DNA from: Comamonas sp. B21-038
GTDB lineage: Bacteria; Pseudomonadota; Gammaproteobacteria; Burkholderiales; Burkholderiaceae_C
Direction: 5' to 3'
Length of the DNA: 64,000 nt
Assembly (NCBI RefSeq): GCF_022387135.1
Contig: NZ_CP092462.1
Location: forward strand, 124,001-188,000
In this document: positions 8,443-17,864 of the stretch, piece after piece
How the letters are laid out: each line of letters begins with the position of its first letter
Numbering within the stretch: position 1 is the stretch's first letter
Position numbers and translations under genes: made by a program
Notes under the pieces: generated by a model
Databases searched by the model: none
The model's input: the letters and a program-made list of their open reading frames with translations, nothing else
Told to the model about the DNA's origin: nothing

Positions 8443-10578
8443 ATGTCTGAATCTTCTCCCCCGCCAGCGCAACTGCAGCCCCAATTGGCCCCTCGGGCTG
8501 TCTATGAGATGCTGTCGTCGATGCGCTTTGCGATTGCGCTGCTGTCGATCATCTGCATTGCCTCGGTCATTGGCACGGTACTGCGCCAGCATGAGCCGGC
8601 CGTCAACTATGTCAACCAGTTCGGTCCTTTCTGGGCGCAGCTGTTTCTCGTGCTCAAGCTCAATGCCGTCTACAGCGCCTGGTGGTTCCTGCTGATTCTG
8701 GCGTTCTTGGTGACCAGCACCAGCCTGTGCATTGCCAAGCATGCGCCTAAATACCTGGCTGATTTGCGCCACTACAAAGAGAATCTGCGGGTGCAAAGCC
8801 TGCAGGCCTTCCACCACCAGGCCAGCGCCCATTTGGCAGAGACCCCGGCGCAAGCAGCGCAGCGGGTGGGGGCGCAACTGGCCGGCAGTGGCTGGAAGGT
8901 GCGCTTGCAAGAGCGCAGCGATGGCTGGATGGTGGCGGCCAAGGCCGGTGCTGCCCACAAGATCGGCTACCTGGCCGCGCACAGCGCCATCGTGCTGATT
9001 TGCCTGGGCGGCCTGCTCGATGGTGATTTGATGGTGCGCGCGCAAATGTTGCTGGGGGGCAAGACCACCTTCAGCGGCAGCGGCATGATTGCCGATGTGC
9101 CCGAGCAGCACCGGCTGTCCGTCCGCAACCCGACGTTCCGGGGCAATCTGATCGTGGCCGAAGGCGCACAATCGGGCACGGCCATCCTCAACCAGTCGGA
9201 TGGCATCCTGCTGCAGGATCTGCCGTTTTCGGTGGAGCTGAAGAAGTTCATTGTCGAGTACTACTCGACCGGTATGCCCCGGCTGTTCGCCAGCGAAGTG
9301 GTGCTGCATGACAAGGAAACGGGGGCCTTGGTCGAAAAGCGCATCGAGGTGAACCATCCCGCCAGCTACCAGGGCATCGAGATCTACCAATCGAGCTTTG
9401 AAGACGGCGGATCGCGCCTGCAACTGCGCGCAGTGCCGCTGGTGCCCGGCATGAAGAGCTTTGAGGTCAAGGGTGAGGTGGGGGCGTCCACGCAGATCAC
9501 GATGGGAGAGGGGCAGGCGCCGCTGGAGATGGAGTTCACCGGCCTGCGCACCATCAATGTGGAGAACATGGGCGCCAACCCGGGCGATGCAGTGCAAGGC
9601 GGCACCGATGTGCGCAAGGTGGATTTGAGATCCAGCCTGGACAACCACCTGGGCGCCGGCAACAAGGTGACCACGCCGCGCGACCTGCGCAATGTGGGTC
9701 CCAGCGTCAGCTACAAGCTGCGCGACGCCGCCGGCCAGGCGCGCGAGTTCAACAACTACATGCTGCCCGTTGACATGGGGGATGGCCAGCCGGTGTACCT
9801 GTGGGGTGTGCGTGAAACCTTGGCCGACCAGTTCCGCTATCTGCGTATTCCCGCCGATGAGCAATCGAGCTACCGGGGATTTTTGCGCCTGAAGGCGGCA
9901 CTGCAAACGCCGGCGATGCGCGAGCGGGCCGTGCAGCAGTATGTGGAGGGCGCCGTCGAAGCAGGCCGCCCGGCGTTGCGCGAGCAACTGTATGCCTCGG
10001 CCCTGAAAGCGCTGGTGATTTTTGCTGGCGATGGACAGACAGGCGCGAGCAGCGTCACCGGCTTGCAGGCGATTTCGGCCTTCATGGAGCAAAATGTGCC
10101 CGAAGGCGAACGCGCCAAGGCCGGCGAGGTGCTGGTGCGCATCTTGAATGGTGTGCTGTTTGAGCTGATGCAGGTGGCGCGGACTGACGAAGGCCTGGCA
10201 CCGCTGGAGCCCAATGCGCAGACGCAGCGCTTCATGACCCAGTCGGTGCTGTCGCTCAGCGACGCACTGCTGTACCCGGAGCCGCTGGTGTTTGAGCTGA
10301 CCCAGTTTGACCAGGTGCAGGCGAGCGTCTTTCAGGTGGCCAAGGCCCCGGGTAAGCTGGTCGTGTACCTGGGATGCCTGTTTCTGATTCTGGGGGTGTT
10401 TGCGATGCTCTATGTGCGCGACCGGCGCCTGTGGGTCTGGCTGGCGCCGCGTGCCGATGGCAGTTCGGACGCGCGCATGGCGTTGTCGACCAACCGCCGG
10501 ACCCTGGATGTGGACCGTGATTTTGAAGGCCTGAGCCACAAGCTTCTGGGCACCAGCCCCAGCGGAGAACAACGATGA
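8443..10578 (+). CDS. resB: Cytochrome c biogenesis protein ResB (Ccs1)
   Basis: The 711-residue membrane protein is the ResB half of the System II heme delivery and ligation complex. Early transmembrane segments (SMRFAIALLSIICIASVIGTV, then WWFLLILAFLVTSTSLCIA) lead into a large periplasmic domain, and a final membrane helix (LVVYLGCLFLILGVFAMLYV) comes near residue 640. Its stop overlaps ccsA by 4 bp (ATGA), so the two halves are translationally coupled. The nearest upstream gene encodes a substrate type, cytochrome c4. Confidence 0.93.
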   Translation: MSESSPPPAQLQPQLAPRAVYEMLSSMRFAIALLSIICIASVIGTVLRQHEPAVNYVNQFGPFWAQLFLVLKLNAVYSAWWFLLILAFLVTSTSLCIAKHAPKYLADLRHYKENLRVQSLQAFHHQASAHLAETPAQAAQRVGAQLAGSGWKVRLQERSDGWMVAAKAGAAHKIGYLAAHSAIVLICLGGLLDGDLMVRAQMLLGGKTTFSGSGMIADVPEQHRLSVRNPTFRGNLIVAEGAQSGTAILNQSDGILLQDLPFSVELKKFIVEYYSTGMPRLFASEVVLHDKETGALVEKRIEVNHPASYQGIEIYQSSFEDGGSRLQLRAVPLVPGMKSFEVKGEVGASTQITMGEGQAPLEMEFTGLRTINVENMGANPGDAVQGGTDVRKVDLRSSLDNHLGAGNKVTTPRDLRNVGPSVSYKLRDAAGQAREFNNYMLPVDMGDGQPVYLWGVRETLADQFRYLRIPADEQSSYRGFLRLKAALQTPAMRERAVQQYVEGAVEAGRPALREQLYASALKALVIFAGDGQTGASSVTGLQAISAFMEQNVPEGERAKAGEVLVRILNGVLFELMQVARTDEGLAPLEPNAQTQRFMTQSVLSLSDALLYPEPLVFELTQFDQVQASVFQVAKAPGKLVVYLGCLFLILGVFAMLYVRDRRLWVWLAPRADGSSDARMALSTNRRTLDVDRDFEGLSHKLLGTSPSGEQR

Positions 10579-11948
10579 ATACTGCTTCCACCCATCTGCC
10601 GCCTGCCCAGGCGGGCACTGTGGTCCAAACGGTGCAACTGAGCCCCGGCTACTTCAGCAGCCGGTCGGTGTGGGACTGGCTGTTTGCGTTGGCCCTGGCA
10701 GTGGGCGGCGGTTTTGCGCTGTTTTTGTATGGCCACCATATGGATGGCTATGAAAAAGGCATCCTGATCGCATCGGTGCCGTTTTTCATCTGGCTGGGCT
10801 GGTTCTGGCGGCCCTTGCAGCTGTTGATGGTGGTGGTGGCTGCGCTGTCACTGCTGGCTATTGGCCTGTACCGGGTCGATGGCGCAGGGCAGATCGCGCG
10901 CTCGGAAACGGTGTTTGGGCTCAAGTACTTCCTGTCCAGCCAGTCGGCCATTCTATGGATGAGCGTGCTGTTCTTCATGAGCACGGTGTTTTACTGGATC
11001 GGACTGCTCTCCAAGGGCGAAGGATCGACACTGACGACGGTGGGCAGCCGCCTGACTTGGCTGGCCATCGTGATGGCCTTGGTGGGCACGATGGCGCGCT
11101 GGTATGAGAGCTACCTGATGGGGCCGGACATCGGCCATATCCCTGTCAGCAATCTCTATGAGGTGTTTGTGCTGTTTGCCTGGATGACGGCACTTTTCTA
11201 CCTCTACTTCGAAGCGCATTACCAGACCCGGGCGCTGGGCGGCTTTGTGATGCTGGTGGTCAGTGCCTCGGTCGGATTTCTGCTGTGGTACACGGTGGCC
11301 CGCCAGGCCCATGAGATCCAGCCACTGGTGCCCGCGCTGCAAAGCTGGTGGATGAAGCTGCATGTGCCGGCCAATTTTGTCGGCTACGGCACCTTTGCGC
11401 TGGCTGCGATGGTGGCACTGGCCTATCTGCTGAAGGCGGCCACGCAGCGGGCGCTGTGGATCGGCCTGGTGCTCGTACCCATGCTGGTGCTGGTGCTGCC
11501 GTTGGCGGCCTTCCGTGTCTGGGGTGATGAAAGCCTCTACCCCTCGCTCGACAAGACCTTGCGCATGGCCTTGCCGCTGGAGCTGTTCTTTGCGCTGATG
11601 ATCGGGTTGCGCCACTGGATCAACCGGGGCACGCCGCGCCTGCAGATCATGGATGACCTGATGTACAAGGCGATCGCCGTGGGCTTTGCGTTCTTCACGA
11701 TTGCCACCGTGCTGGGGGCGCTGTGGGCGGCCGAGGCCTGGGGCGGTTACTGGAGCTGGGACCCCAAGGAGACCTGGGCGCTGATCGTCTGGCTGAACTA
11801 TGCTGCCTGGCTCCACATGCGCCTGGTCAAGGGCCTGCGCGGTGCAGTCTCGGCCTGGTGGGCGCTGGTGGGCCTGGTGGTGACGACCTTTGCCTTCCTG
11901 GGGGTGAACATGTTCCTGTCCGGCTTGCACAGCTACGGTACGCTGTAA
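10575..11948 (+). CDS. ccsA: Cytochrome c biogenesis protein CcsA/ResC
   Basis: The 457-residue polytopic membrane protein is the partner of ResB. The WWD heme-handling motif is clear near the C-terminus: WGGYWSWDPKETWALI. Conserved His residues flank it (for example WLHMRLVKG and the C-terminal SGLHSYGTL). The protein carries about eight or more hydrophobic helices. It starts inside the resB stop codon. It is the last gene of the unit; the next gene is convergent. Confidence 0.93.
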   Translation: MNTASTHLPPAQAGTVVQTVQLSPGYFSSRSVWDWLFALALAVGGGFALFLYGHHMDGYEKGILIASVPFFIWLGWFWRPLQLLMVVVAALSLLAIGLYRVDGAGQIARSETVFGLKYFLSSQSAILWMSVLFFMSTVFYWIGLLSKGEGSTLTTVGSRLTWLAIVMALVGTMARWYESYLMGPDIGHIPVSNLYEVFVLFAWMTALFYLYFEAHYQTRALGGFVMLVVSASVGFLLWYTVARQAHEIQPLVPALQSWWMKLHVPANFVGYGTFALAAMVALAYLLKAATQRALWIGLVLVPMLVLVLPLAAFRVWGDESLYPSLDKTLRMALPLELFFALMIGLRHWINRGTPRLQIMDDLMYKAIAVGFAFFTIATVLGALWAAEAWGGYWSWDPKETWALIVWLNYAAWLHMRLVKGLRGAVSAWWALVGLVVTTFAFLGVNMFLSGLHSYGTL

Positions 11949-11964
11949 GCGGTACGGACCAGGC

Positions 11965-12789
11965 TTACTGCGGGCGTTGCGGCTGCGGCGAGATCGCCTG
12001 CTGGGGCAGGGTGTAGTTCTGGTTGTCCATCAGATCGACCCCGCACATCAGGTGGTCGAGCCAGTCAAAGAACTGGGCGATGGCCGGGCCCATGATGGGT
12101 GCGCCGTGCTGGGGCACGATCAATGAAATATCCAGCTGGCGCGCCATGGCTACCCACAGGCGCAGCACCTTGTTGGACACCATGTAGCGCCGGTGAAAGC
12201 CCTCCATGCGGGGAATATGGGGGGCCAGGTCCGTCACGGGCGTGCGGGCGATATAGCCATCGGTCATCGAGACCCCCAGATCGCCGGTGAACAGGATGCG
12301 GCTGATCGGGTCGTAGAAGTGGAAATTGCCTTCCGCGTGCAGAAAATGCGCGGGCAGGATGTGCAACTGGCTCTGGCCCAGCGGCAGAATGCCACCGGGG
12401 TCCTGCACGGGAATGACCCGGTTTTCCGTCTTGCCGACCTTGGTGAAATGCGGCACAAAGCGCTCCCAGACGCGGGAGATCACCAAGGACGCACGGGTGG
12501 AGGTGAGCCAGCGGTCCAGTGAGGCGATGATGTCCGGGTCGGCATGCGATGCGATCAGGTAGGACAGCTTGTGCGGCGAGAAATAGCGCACCATGCCCAT
12601 ATACAGTTCATTGAAGGCGAGGTTGCCGCCCGGGTCGATGATGGCGCCGGTGCCATGGTCGACAATCAGGAACTGGTTGGCCTGCACGGCCTGCGCATCC
12701 TCTTCCACCAGATCGGTGAACATCAGACAAGCATGCTGCTCGTCACGGTACAGTTCCACAGGTTCCAACGCCATCTCTTCCGCCCACAT
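11965..12789 (-). CDS. Metallo-beta-lactamase-fold protein, ODP/flavodiiron-like
   Basis: The 274-residue protein has the metal-binding series of the MBL fold: SHADPD near residue 82, AHFLHAEGNFHFYDP near 145, LFTGDLG near 165 and VPQHGAPI near 225. This resembles the diiron domain of flavodiiron (ODP) proteins, where an HxExDH motif is usual; here the first motif reads HADPDI, with Ile replacing the second His. There is no flavodoxin domain, so an intrinsic electron source is lacking. An oxygen- or NO-related role is possible but unproven. An alternative ATG at 12774 has a GGAAGAG stretch directly upstream. Confidence 0.75.
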   Translation of the reverse strand: MWAEEMALEPVELYRDEQHACLMFTDLVEEDAQAVQANQFLIVDHGTGAIIDPGGNLAFNELYMGMVRYFSPHKLSYLIASHADPDIIASLDRWLTSTRASLVISRVWERFVPHFTKVGKTENRVIPVQDPGGILPLGQSQLHILPAHFLHAEGNFHFYDPISRILFTGDLGVSMTDGYIARTPVTDLAPHIPRMEGFHRRYMVSNKVLRLWVAMARQLDISLIVPQHGAPIMGPAIAQFFDWLDHLMCGVDLMDNQNYTLPQQAISPQPQRPQ

Positions 12790-12891
12790 ATCAATTGCAA
12801 CGGGCGTGACTGTAACGGGGTGTAGTGGATTGGACCTTGAGGTGGATCAAGGATGCAGGCGGGGTGGGCTGGATTGCCGCCGCCGCTTTCA

Positions 12892-13110
12892 TCAGGGCCT
12901 GGCAGGGGCCTGCATCACCGGGGACGGCTGCAACTGGGGCTCAGGCCGGTCCGGTGCACTGGGGTCCAGCGTCTGCGGCAAGGTCGCCCGGTTGGCTGCT
13001 GCAGGCTCGGTCGGCAGGTACAGAGGCCCACGCTGGCCACAAGCTGCCAATAGTGCCGCACCGGTGGCAAGGACAAAGGTCCTGCATACAATTTGGTAAA
13101 TACTCCACAT
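12892..13110 (-). CDS. lptM: Small LptM-like (YifL-type) lipoprotein
   Basis: The 72-residue lipoprotein has a signal sequence and lipobox LLAAC, followed at once by GQRGPLYLP, the LptM/YifL signature (Cys-Gly-x-x-Gly-Pro-Leu-Tyr). The remainder is Pro-rich and low-complexity. LptM assists LptD-LptE assembly in the outer membrane in E. coli. It is divergent from cyaY with only 12 bp between start codons. In many proteobacteria lysA follows lptM; here it does not. Confidence 0.8.
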   Translation of the reverse strand: MWSIYQIVCRTFVLATGAALLAACGQRGPLYLPTEPAAANRATLPQTLDPSAPDRPEPQLQPSPVMQAPARP

Positions 13111-13122
13111 TGAAGCATTGTA

Positions 13123-13452
13123 ATGAACGAACTCGAATACCTGGATGCCGCGGAAAAACTCTTGCTGGCGGTTGAGCAGACCTGCGACCGCATCAATGAT
13201 GAGACCGATGCCGATATCGACGCCCAGCGCGTGGGCGGTCTGCTGACCCTGGTCTTTGCCAACCGCAGCCAGATCATCATCAACCTGCAGCCTCCGCTGC
13301 ATGAGGTATGGCTGGCGGCCAAGTCCGGCGGCTACCACTACAAATGGGATGGCAGCGTGTGGCGCGATACCAAGACCGGTAACGACTTCTTCGCCGACCT
13401 GACGCGCGATGCCGCAGTCCAGTCAGGTCTGCCGCTGGTCTTCAAGGCCTGA
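13123..13452 (+). CDS. cyaY: Frataxin-like iron donor CyaY
   Basis: A 109-residue CyaY of normal length. The acidic first helix ([12 protein letters not shown]...[13 protein letters not shown]) carries iron-binding carboxylates. The strands [35 protein letters not shown] are the frataxin sheet. CyaY modulates iron delivery to the IscS-IscU cluster assembly machinery. It is divergent from lptM and convergent with mrcA, with a terminator in between. Confidence 0.95.
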   Translation: MNELEYLDAAEKLLLAVEQTCDRINDETDADIDAQRVGGLLTLVFANRSQIIINLQPPLHEVWLAAKSGGYHYKWDGSVWRDTKTGNDFFADLTRDAAVQSGLPLVFKA

Positions 13453-13466
13453 AGCGGATCGCCCGC

Positions 13467-13501
13467 AAAAAAGGCCAGTTCGTAGCGATACGGACTGGCC
13501 T
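13467..13501. terminator. Terminator between cyaY and mrcA
   Basis: A stem of 13 positions with one mismatch (13472-13484 with 13489-13501) and a GCGA loop. The six A residues at 13467-13472 give a U-tract on the minus strand, so it mainly ends mrcA transcription. Confidence 0.85.
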
Positions 13502-13521
13502 GGTGGCTGGGTGTTGCGGCG

Positions 13522-15915
13522 TCAGTTGCGGAACAGGTCCAGAATCTTGTTGCGCTCGTCAGCGTTCGGTGGCGGCACCATGGTGTCGGCGGTGGGCGCC
13601 GGCGAGTCCAGTCCCAGATTAGGCGCGCTGCGGGCGTACTCTTCGTAGAGCCAGTCACCGCCGACGTTGACCAGTCCGCTGGGAGGCGTCATCTTGGCCA
13701 CCGGCACATCCTTGAGCGCGTGCTGCATGTAGTTGATCCAGATGGGCAGACTGAGGCCCCCACCATATTCGCGCGCACCCAGACTGCGGGGGTTGTCATA
13801 TCCCATCCAGACAACGGCCGCATTGGTGGGCTGGAAGCCCGCAAACCACGCGTCCACCGAATCATTCGTGGTACCGGTCTTGCCATAGATGTCGGGACGC
13901 TTGAGTTGGGCCTGGGCCTTGGCAGCCGTTCCGTAGCGGGCAACGTCCTGCAGCAGCGAGTCCATCACGAACGCATTGCGGGCATCAATGGCGCGGGGCA
14001 GGTCATCGGTAGCGGGCGGCGTGAATTCGGACAGCACATTGCCCCGGTGGTCGGTGATTTTGGCAATCAGATAAGGATTGACCCGGTGCCCGCCATTGGC
14101 AAATACCGAATAGGCAGCCACCATCTGCATCGGTGTGACCGAGCCGGCGCCCAGCGCCATGGGCAGGTAGGGGGGCTGCTTGTCGGCATCAAAGCCGAAC
14201 TTCGTGACCCATTCCTGGGCTTTTTTCGGGCCCACCGACTGCATCACGCGGATGGTCACCAGGTTTTTGGAACGGGCCAACGCCTGGCGCATCGTCATGG
14301 GGCCATCGAAGCGCCCATCAGAATTTTTGGGCTCCCAGGGCTGTTGCCCTGCCGATCCGGGGAAGCTCAAAGGAGCGTCATTGATCACGGTGGTGGGCGA
14401 AAAACCTTTTTCCAGCGCTGCCGAATAGATAAAGGGCTTGAAGCTGGAGCCCGGCTGGCGCCATGCTTGGGTCACGTGGTTGAACTTGTTCTTGTCGAAA
14501 TCGAAGCCACCAACCAGTGCCTTGATGGCACCGCTGCGCGGATCGAGAGAGACAAACGCCCCTTCGACCTCGGGCAGCTGGGTCAGCTCCCAGGTTTTCT
14601 TGGCGGTTTCCATGATGCGCACCACAGCGCCGGGGCGCAGCTTGGTGTTGGGTGGCGCCTTGTCGCTCAGACCCGATTGCACCGGCTTGAGGCCCTCACC
14701 GGTGATCTCGATCGGATCACCATCGGCGCGGATCACCACGACCTTGCGCGGTGCGGCTTCCAGCACGACGGCAGAGAGAATGTTGCCATTGTCCGGGTGC
14801 TGGGCGAGCACCTCGTCGATCGCCTCGTCGCGCTCCTGGCCTGCTGCGGGCAAGGTGATGAATTTCTCCGGACCGCGATAGTGCTGGCGCTTTTCATAGT
14901 CCATGATGCCCTTGCGCAGCGCGTCATAGGCAGTTTCCTGGTCGCTGGCGATCAGCGTGGTGTAGACATTGAGGCCACGGGTGTAGGCTTCGTTGCCATA
15001 CTGCGCAAAGATCAGCTGGCGCGCCATCTCGGCCACATACTCCGCATGCACCCGGTTGTCTGCATAACTGGAGCGGATCTTGAGCGGCTCCTCGCGTGCC
15101 TGGCTGGCCTGGGCCGGCGTGATGAACCGGTTTTCTTCCATCCGGTCGATGATGTAGAGCTGGCGAATGCGGGCGCGCTTGGGGTTGCTGATCGGGTTGT
15201 AGGCTGACGGCGCCTTGGGCAGGCCTGCCAGCATCGCTGCTTCGGCCACGGTCACATCCTTGAGCGGCTTGCCGAAGTAGGTCTCCGATGCGGCGGAGAA
15301 GCCATAGGCGCGGTTGCCCAGATAAATCTGGTTCATATAGATTTCCAGAATCTGATTCTTGCTCAAGGTGTGCTCAAGCTTCAGGGTCAGCAGGATCTCA
15401 TATATCTTGCGGGTATAGGTTTTTTCAGACGATAGATAGACATTGCGGGCTACCTGCATCGTGATCGTCGATGCACCCTGGGCCTTTTCACGCCCCAGGT
15501 TGGCGAGCAAGGCACGCGCCATGCCCTTGTAGTCCACACCGCTGTGCTCGAAGAAGCGCGTGTCCTCAATAGCCAGCACAGCATCCACCATCACCTTCGG
15601 AATTTCGCTGATGGGCGTCAAATTGCGGCGTTCTTCACCGAACTCGCCCAACAAGGCGCCTTCTGAGGAGTAGACCCGCATCGGCAGCTTGGGGCGGTAG
15701 TCGGCCAGTTCCGAGACATCAGGAAGGTTGGGGTAGGCCATGGCCAGGCCCACGGCGACGACCGCAGCACCGGCAATGGCACCTGCGACCAGCAAGGCCA
15801 GCAGCCAGCCAAAAAACTTCAGCGTTTTGGTGGCAAAGCTCGAGGGCTTGGACTGCTTGGGGGACTTGGGAGGTTTCTCAGGCGTTCTGCGCGAGATCGG
15901 AGCGTCTGGATTCAT
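13522..15915 (-). CDS. mrcA: Penicillin-binding protein 1A (bifunctional)
   Basis: A class A PBP of about 797 residues that polymerises and cross-links peptidoglycan. A cytoplasmic Pro/Lys-rich tail precedes one membrane helix (FFGWLLALLVAGAIAGAAVVAVGLAM). The glycosyltransferase domain shows EDTRFFEHSGVD and GASTITMQVARN. The transpeptidase domain shows SSFK (active-site Ser), SKN and KTGTT. The frame extends to a GTG at 15963; ATG 15915 is chosen, without strong ribosome-site support for either. It is divergent from the pil operon, the usual arrangement in Burkholderiales and gammaproteobacteria. Confidence 0.94.
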   Translation of the reverse strand: MNPDAPISRRTPEKPPKSPKQSKPSSFATKTLKFFGWLLALLVAGAIAGAAVVAVGLAMAYPNLPDVSELADYRPKLPMRVYSSEGALLGEFGEERRNLTPISEIPKVMVDAVLAIEDTRFFEHSGVDYKGMARALLANLGREKAQGASTITMQVARNVYLSSEKTYTRKIYEILLTLKLEHTLSKNQILEIYMNQIYLGNRAYGFSAASETYFGKPLKDVTVAEAAMLAGLPKAPSAYNPISNPKRARIRQLYIIDRMEENRFITPAQASQAREEPLKIRSSYADNRVHAEYVAEMARQLIFAQYGNEAYTRGLNVYTTLIASDQETAYDALRKGIMDYEKRQHYRGPEKFITLPAAGQERDEAIDEVLAQHPDNGNILSAVVLEAAPRKVVVIRADGDPIEITGEGLKPVQSGLSDKAPPNTKLRPGAVVRIMETAKKTWELTQLPEVEGAFVSLDPRSGAIKALVGGFDFDKNKFNHVTQAWRQPGSSFKPFIYSAALEKGFSPTTVINDAPLSFPGSAGQQPWEPKNSDGRFDGPMTMRQALARSKNLVTIRVMQSVGPKKAQEWVTKFGFDADKQPPYLPMALGAGSVTPMQMVAAYSVFANGGHRVNPYLIAKITDHRGNVLSEFTPPATDDLPRAIDARNAFVMDSLLQDVARYGTAAKAQAQLKRPDIYGKTGTTNDSVDAWFAGFQPTNAAVVWMGYDNPRSLGAREYGGGLSLPIWINYMQHALKDVPVAKMTPPSGLVNVGGDWLYEEYARSAPNLGLDSPAPTADTMVPPPNADERNKILDLFRN

Positions 15916-16007
15916 GGGGTCAGACCGTCGAGGGGAGCTTGCATAAGCAGGGGATGCTATCACGCGCCTGCTTCGCGTGGCGTTGGCGCCGGTTTTGATT
16001 TAGCTTG

Positions 16008-16019
16008 TGACAAATGTCA
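16008..16019. promoter_or_regulatory. Palindrome TGACA-AA-TGTCA in the mrcA/pilM gap
   Basis: The 12-bp inverted repeat lies in the divergent region between mrcA and pilM. No regulator can be named from the sequence. The surrounding 260 bp contain no other gene-like feature. Confidence 0.25.
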
Positions 16020-16176
16020 TGCGGCGTCCAATGTTTCCCTTGTATCGTATTGTTTTGACAACGAATCGGCGCGGCGAGCAGGTGGTTCTTTGCTGGGCGA
16101 CTATCTTGCTGATAGCATTCATAAGGGGTGTTAAGTTTTGTAGCTCAATATAGAGCAAATTAGGGAGGAGCCCATC

Positions 16177-17257
16177 TTGGTCTCAATGGGATCTTTGTTC
16201 CGACGCCAGCCGCCTAGCCTCTTGGGGATAGATGTGAGCGCGTCGAGCATCAAGTTGGTTGAATTGGGGAGGAGTGGTAGCGGTCAATTCATTGTTGAAC
16301 GCTGTGCGCAAGAGCTGCTGGAGCCAGGCTGGGTGACCGAGTCGGGTATCGAGCGCTTTGACGAAGTGGCCGATTCCTTGCGCCGCTTGGTCAAGAAAAG
16401 CGGCACCCGCACCAAGCAAGCGGCACTGGCGTTGCCGCTTTCTGCCGTCATTCAGAAAAAAAATCGTGCTGCCATCGGGGCTTTCAGAGCTCGAGATGGA
16501 GTTTCAAGTTGAATCAGAAGCTAACCAATACATACCATTTTCCCTCGACGAGGTGAACCTGGACTTCTATGTGATCGGTCCGTCCTCCAATTCGGTAGGC
16601 GATGTCGATGTTCTCATCGCGGCCGCACGCAAAGAGACGGTGCAGGACCGGCAAGGCCTGGCCGAAGCGGCAGGCCTCAAGCCCGTGGTGCTGGAGATCG
16701 AATCCAATGCCACCGCGCTGGCTGCCCGGCGCTTGATCGGCAACATGCCCAGCAAGGGCAAGGATGCATTCATTGCCATTTTCGAGATTGGGGGCAGTGC
16801 GTCGTTCCTGCAGATCATCCACAACAACCAGGTGATCTATGAGCGCGACCAGTCTTTCAACGGCGGCCAGCTCACGCAGATGATCATGCGCCAATATGGC
16901 TTCTCGCAAGAAGAAGCGGAGCAAAAGAAGCGCGGCAATGACCTGCCTGCGGATTACAAGCAGGTGGTGCTGCGGCCTTTTGTCGAGAGCATCGGGCAGG
17001 AGATCAACCGCGCCCTGCAGTTTTTCTTCACCAGCACCCCCCACAACCGCATTGACCATATCTTGCTGGCTGGTGGCTCGGCGGTGCTCAGTGGTCTGAC
17101 GGATGCAGTGATCGATGCGACCGGCTTTGCAGCCTCTGCTGCCAATCCGTTTGAAGACATGGTGATGGACGCGGCAGTGCGCACGCGCAGCAAGAGCAAG
17201 GACTTCACGACCTATCTCACCGCCTGTGGACTGGCGTTGCGGAGGTATGCGGCATGA
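16177..17257 (+). pseudogene. pilM: Type IV pilus assembly ATPase-like PilM, interrupted by a +1 frameshift
   Basis: PilM is the actin-like cytoplasmic protein that binds PilN and links the alignment complex to the pilus motor. The first part (GIDVSASSIKLVEL phosphate-binding start, through residue 95) runs in one frame and hits a stop at 16510. The rest, from VLPSGLSELEMEFQVESEANQYIPF to the end, is in the next frame. The switch is at a run of eight A residues (16456-16463); seven would give an intact protein of about 359 residues, the normal length. TTG 16177 is the better start: GGGAGGAG lies 6 nt upstream, against 15 nt for ATG 16186. It may be a sequencing error, a real null, or a slippage site. 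Confidence 0.9.
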
Positions 17258-17856
17258 TCTTGATCAATCTGCTTCCGCACCGCGAAGCTGCGCGCAAGAA
17301 GCGCAAGGAAAGTTTCCAGGCATCGATGCTGGCCGCTGCGCTGGTCGGCGCGCTGGTCTGCGGCGCCGTCTACATGTTCTACCAGTACAAGATCGACCTG
17401 CAAGGCCAGCGCAACGCGCTGTTGACGCGCGAGATCAAGGCGCTGGATGTCAAGATTGCCGACGTTGCCAAGATCGACGCGGAGATCGCTGCATTGAAGG
17501 CCCGGCAAAAGGCCGTTGAAGATCTGCAGTCCGATCGCAACCTGCCTGTCCATTTGCTCAATGAGCTGGTGCTCCAATTGCCAGACGGCGTCTACATCGA
17601 GAGCCTCAAGCAACAAGAGCAGACCGTGCAGATCCAGGGCATCGCCCAATCCAACGAGCGGGTGTCCGAATTGCTCAACAGCCTGGCCACCAAGACGCCG
17701 TGGCTGTCCAAGCCTGAGCTGGTCGAAGTGGTGGGTACGACCACACAGATCAATACCCGTGAGAGAAAGCGGGTCGCTGGCTTCAACCTGCGTTTCGGCT
17801 TGGTGCGCTCCAGTGATGTGGAGCAGGCCCACAACGCGCAGGCGCTGAAAAAGTAA
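17254..17856 (+). CDS. pilN: Type IV pilus alignment complex protein PilN
   Basis: A 200-residue inner-membrane protein. The N-terminal INLLPHR segment is the PilM-binding motif of PilN. One membrane helix follows (SMLAAALVGALVCGAVYMFY) and then a periplasmic coiled-coil region and ferredoxin-like domain. It overlaps pilM by 4 bp (ATGA), showing translational coupling that the pilM frameshift would disturb if real. It forms heterodimers with PilO. Confidence 0.95.
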   Translation: MILINLLPHREAARKKRKESFQASMLAAALVGALVCGAVYMFYQYKIDLQGQRNALLTREIKALDVKIADVAKIDAEIAALKARQKAVEDLQSDRNLPVHLLNELVLQLPDGVYIESLKQQEQTVQIQGIAQSNERVSELLNSLATKTPWLSKPELVEVVGTTTQINTRERKRVAGFNLRFGLVRSSDVEQAHNAQALKK

Positions 17857-17864
17857 AGGCGACC

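Noticed and set aside
8341..10572. A 743-codon minus-strand frame opposite resB
   Set aside because: It mirrors resB codon for codon and has no recognisable family or start signal.
13720..15207. A 495-codon plus-strand frame opposite mrcA
   Set aside because: It lies fully within the PBP1A gene in an antisense frame and lacks any family signature.
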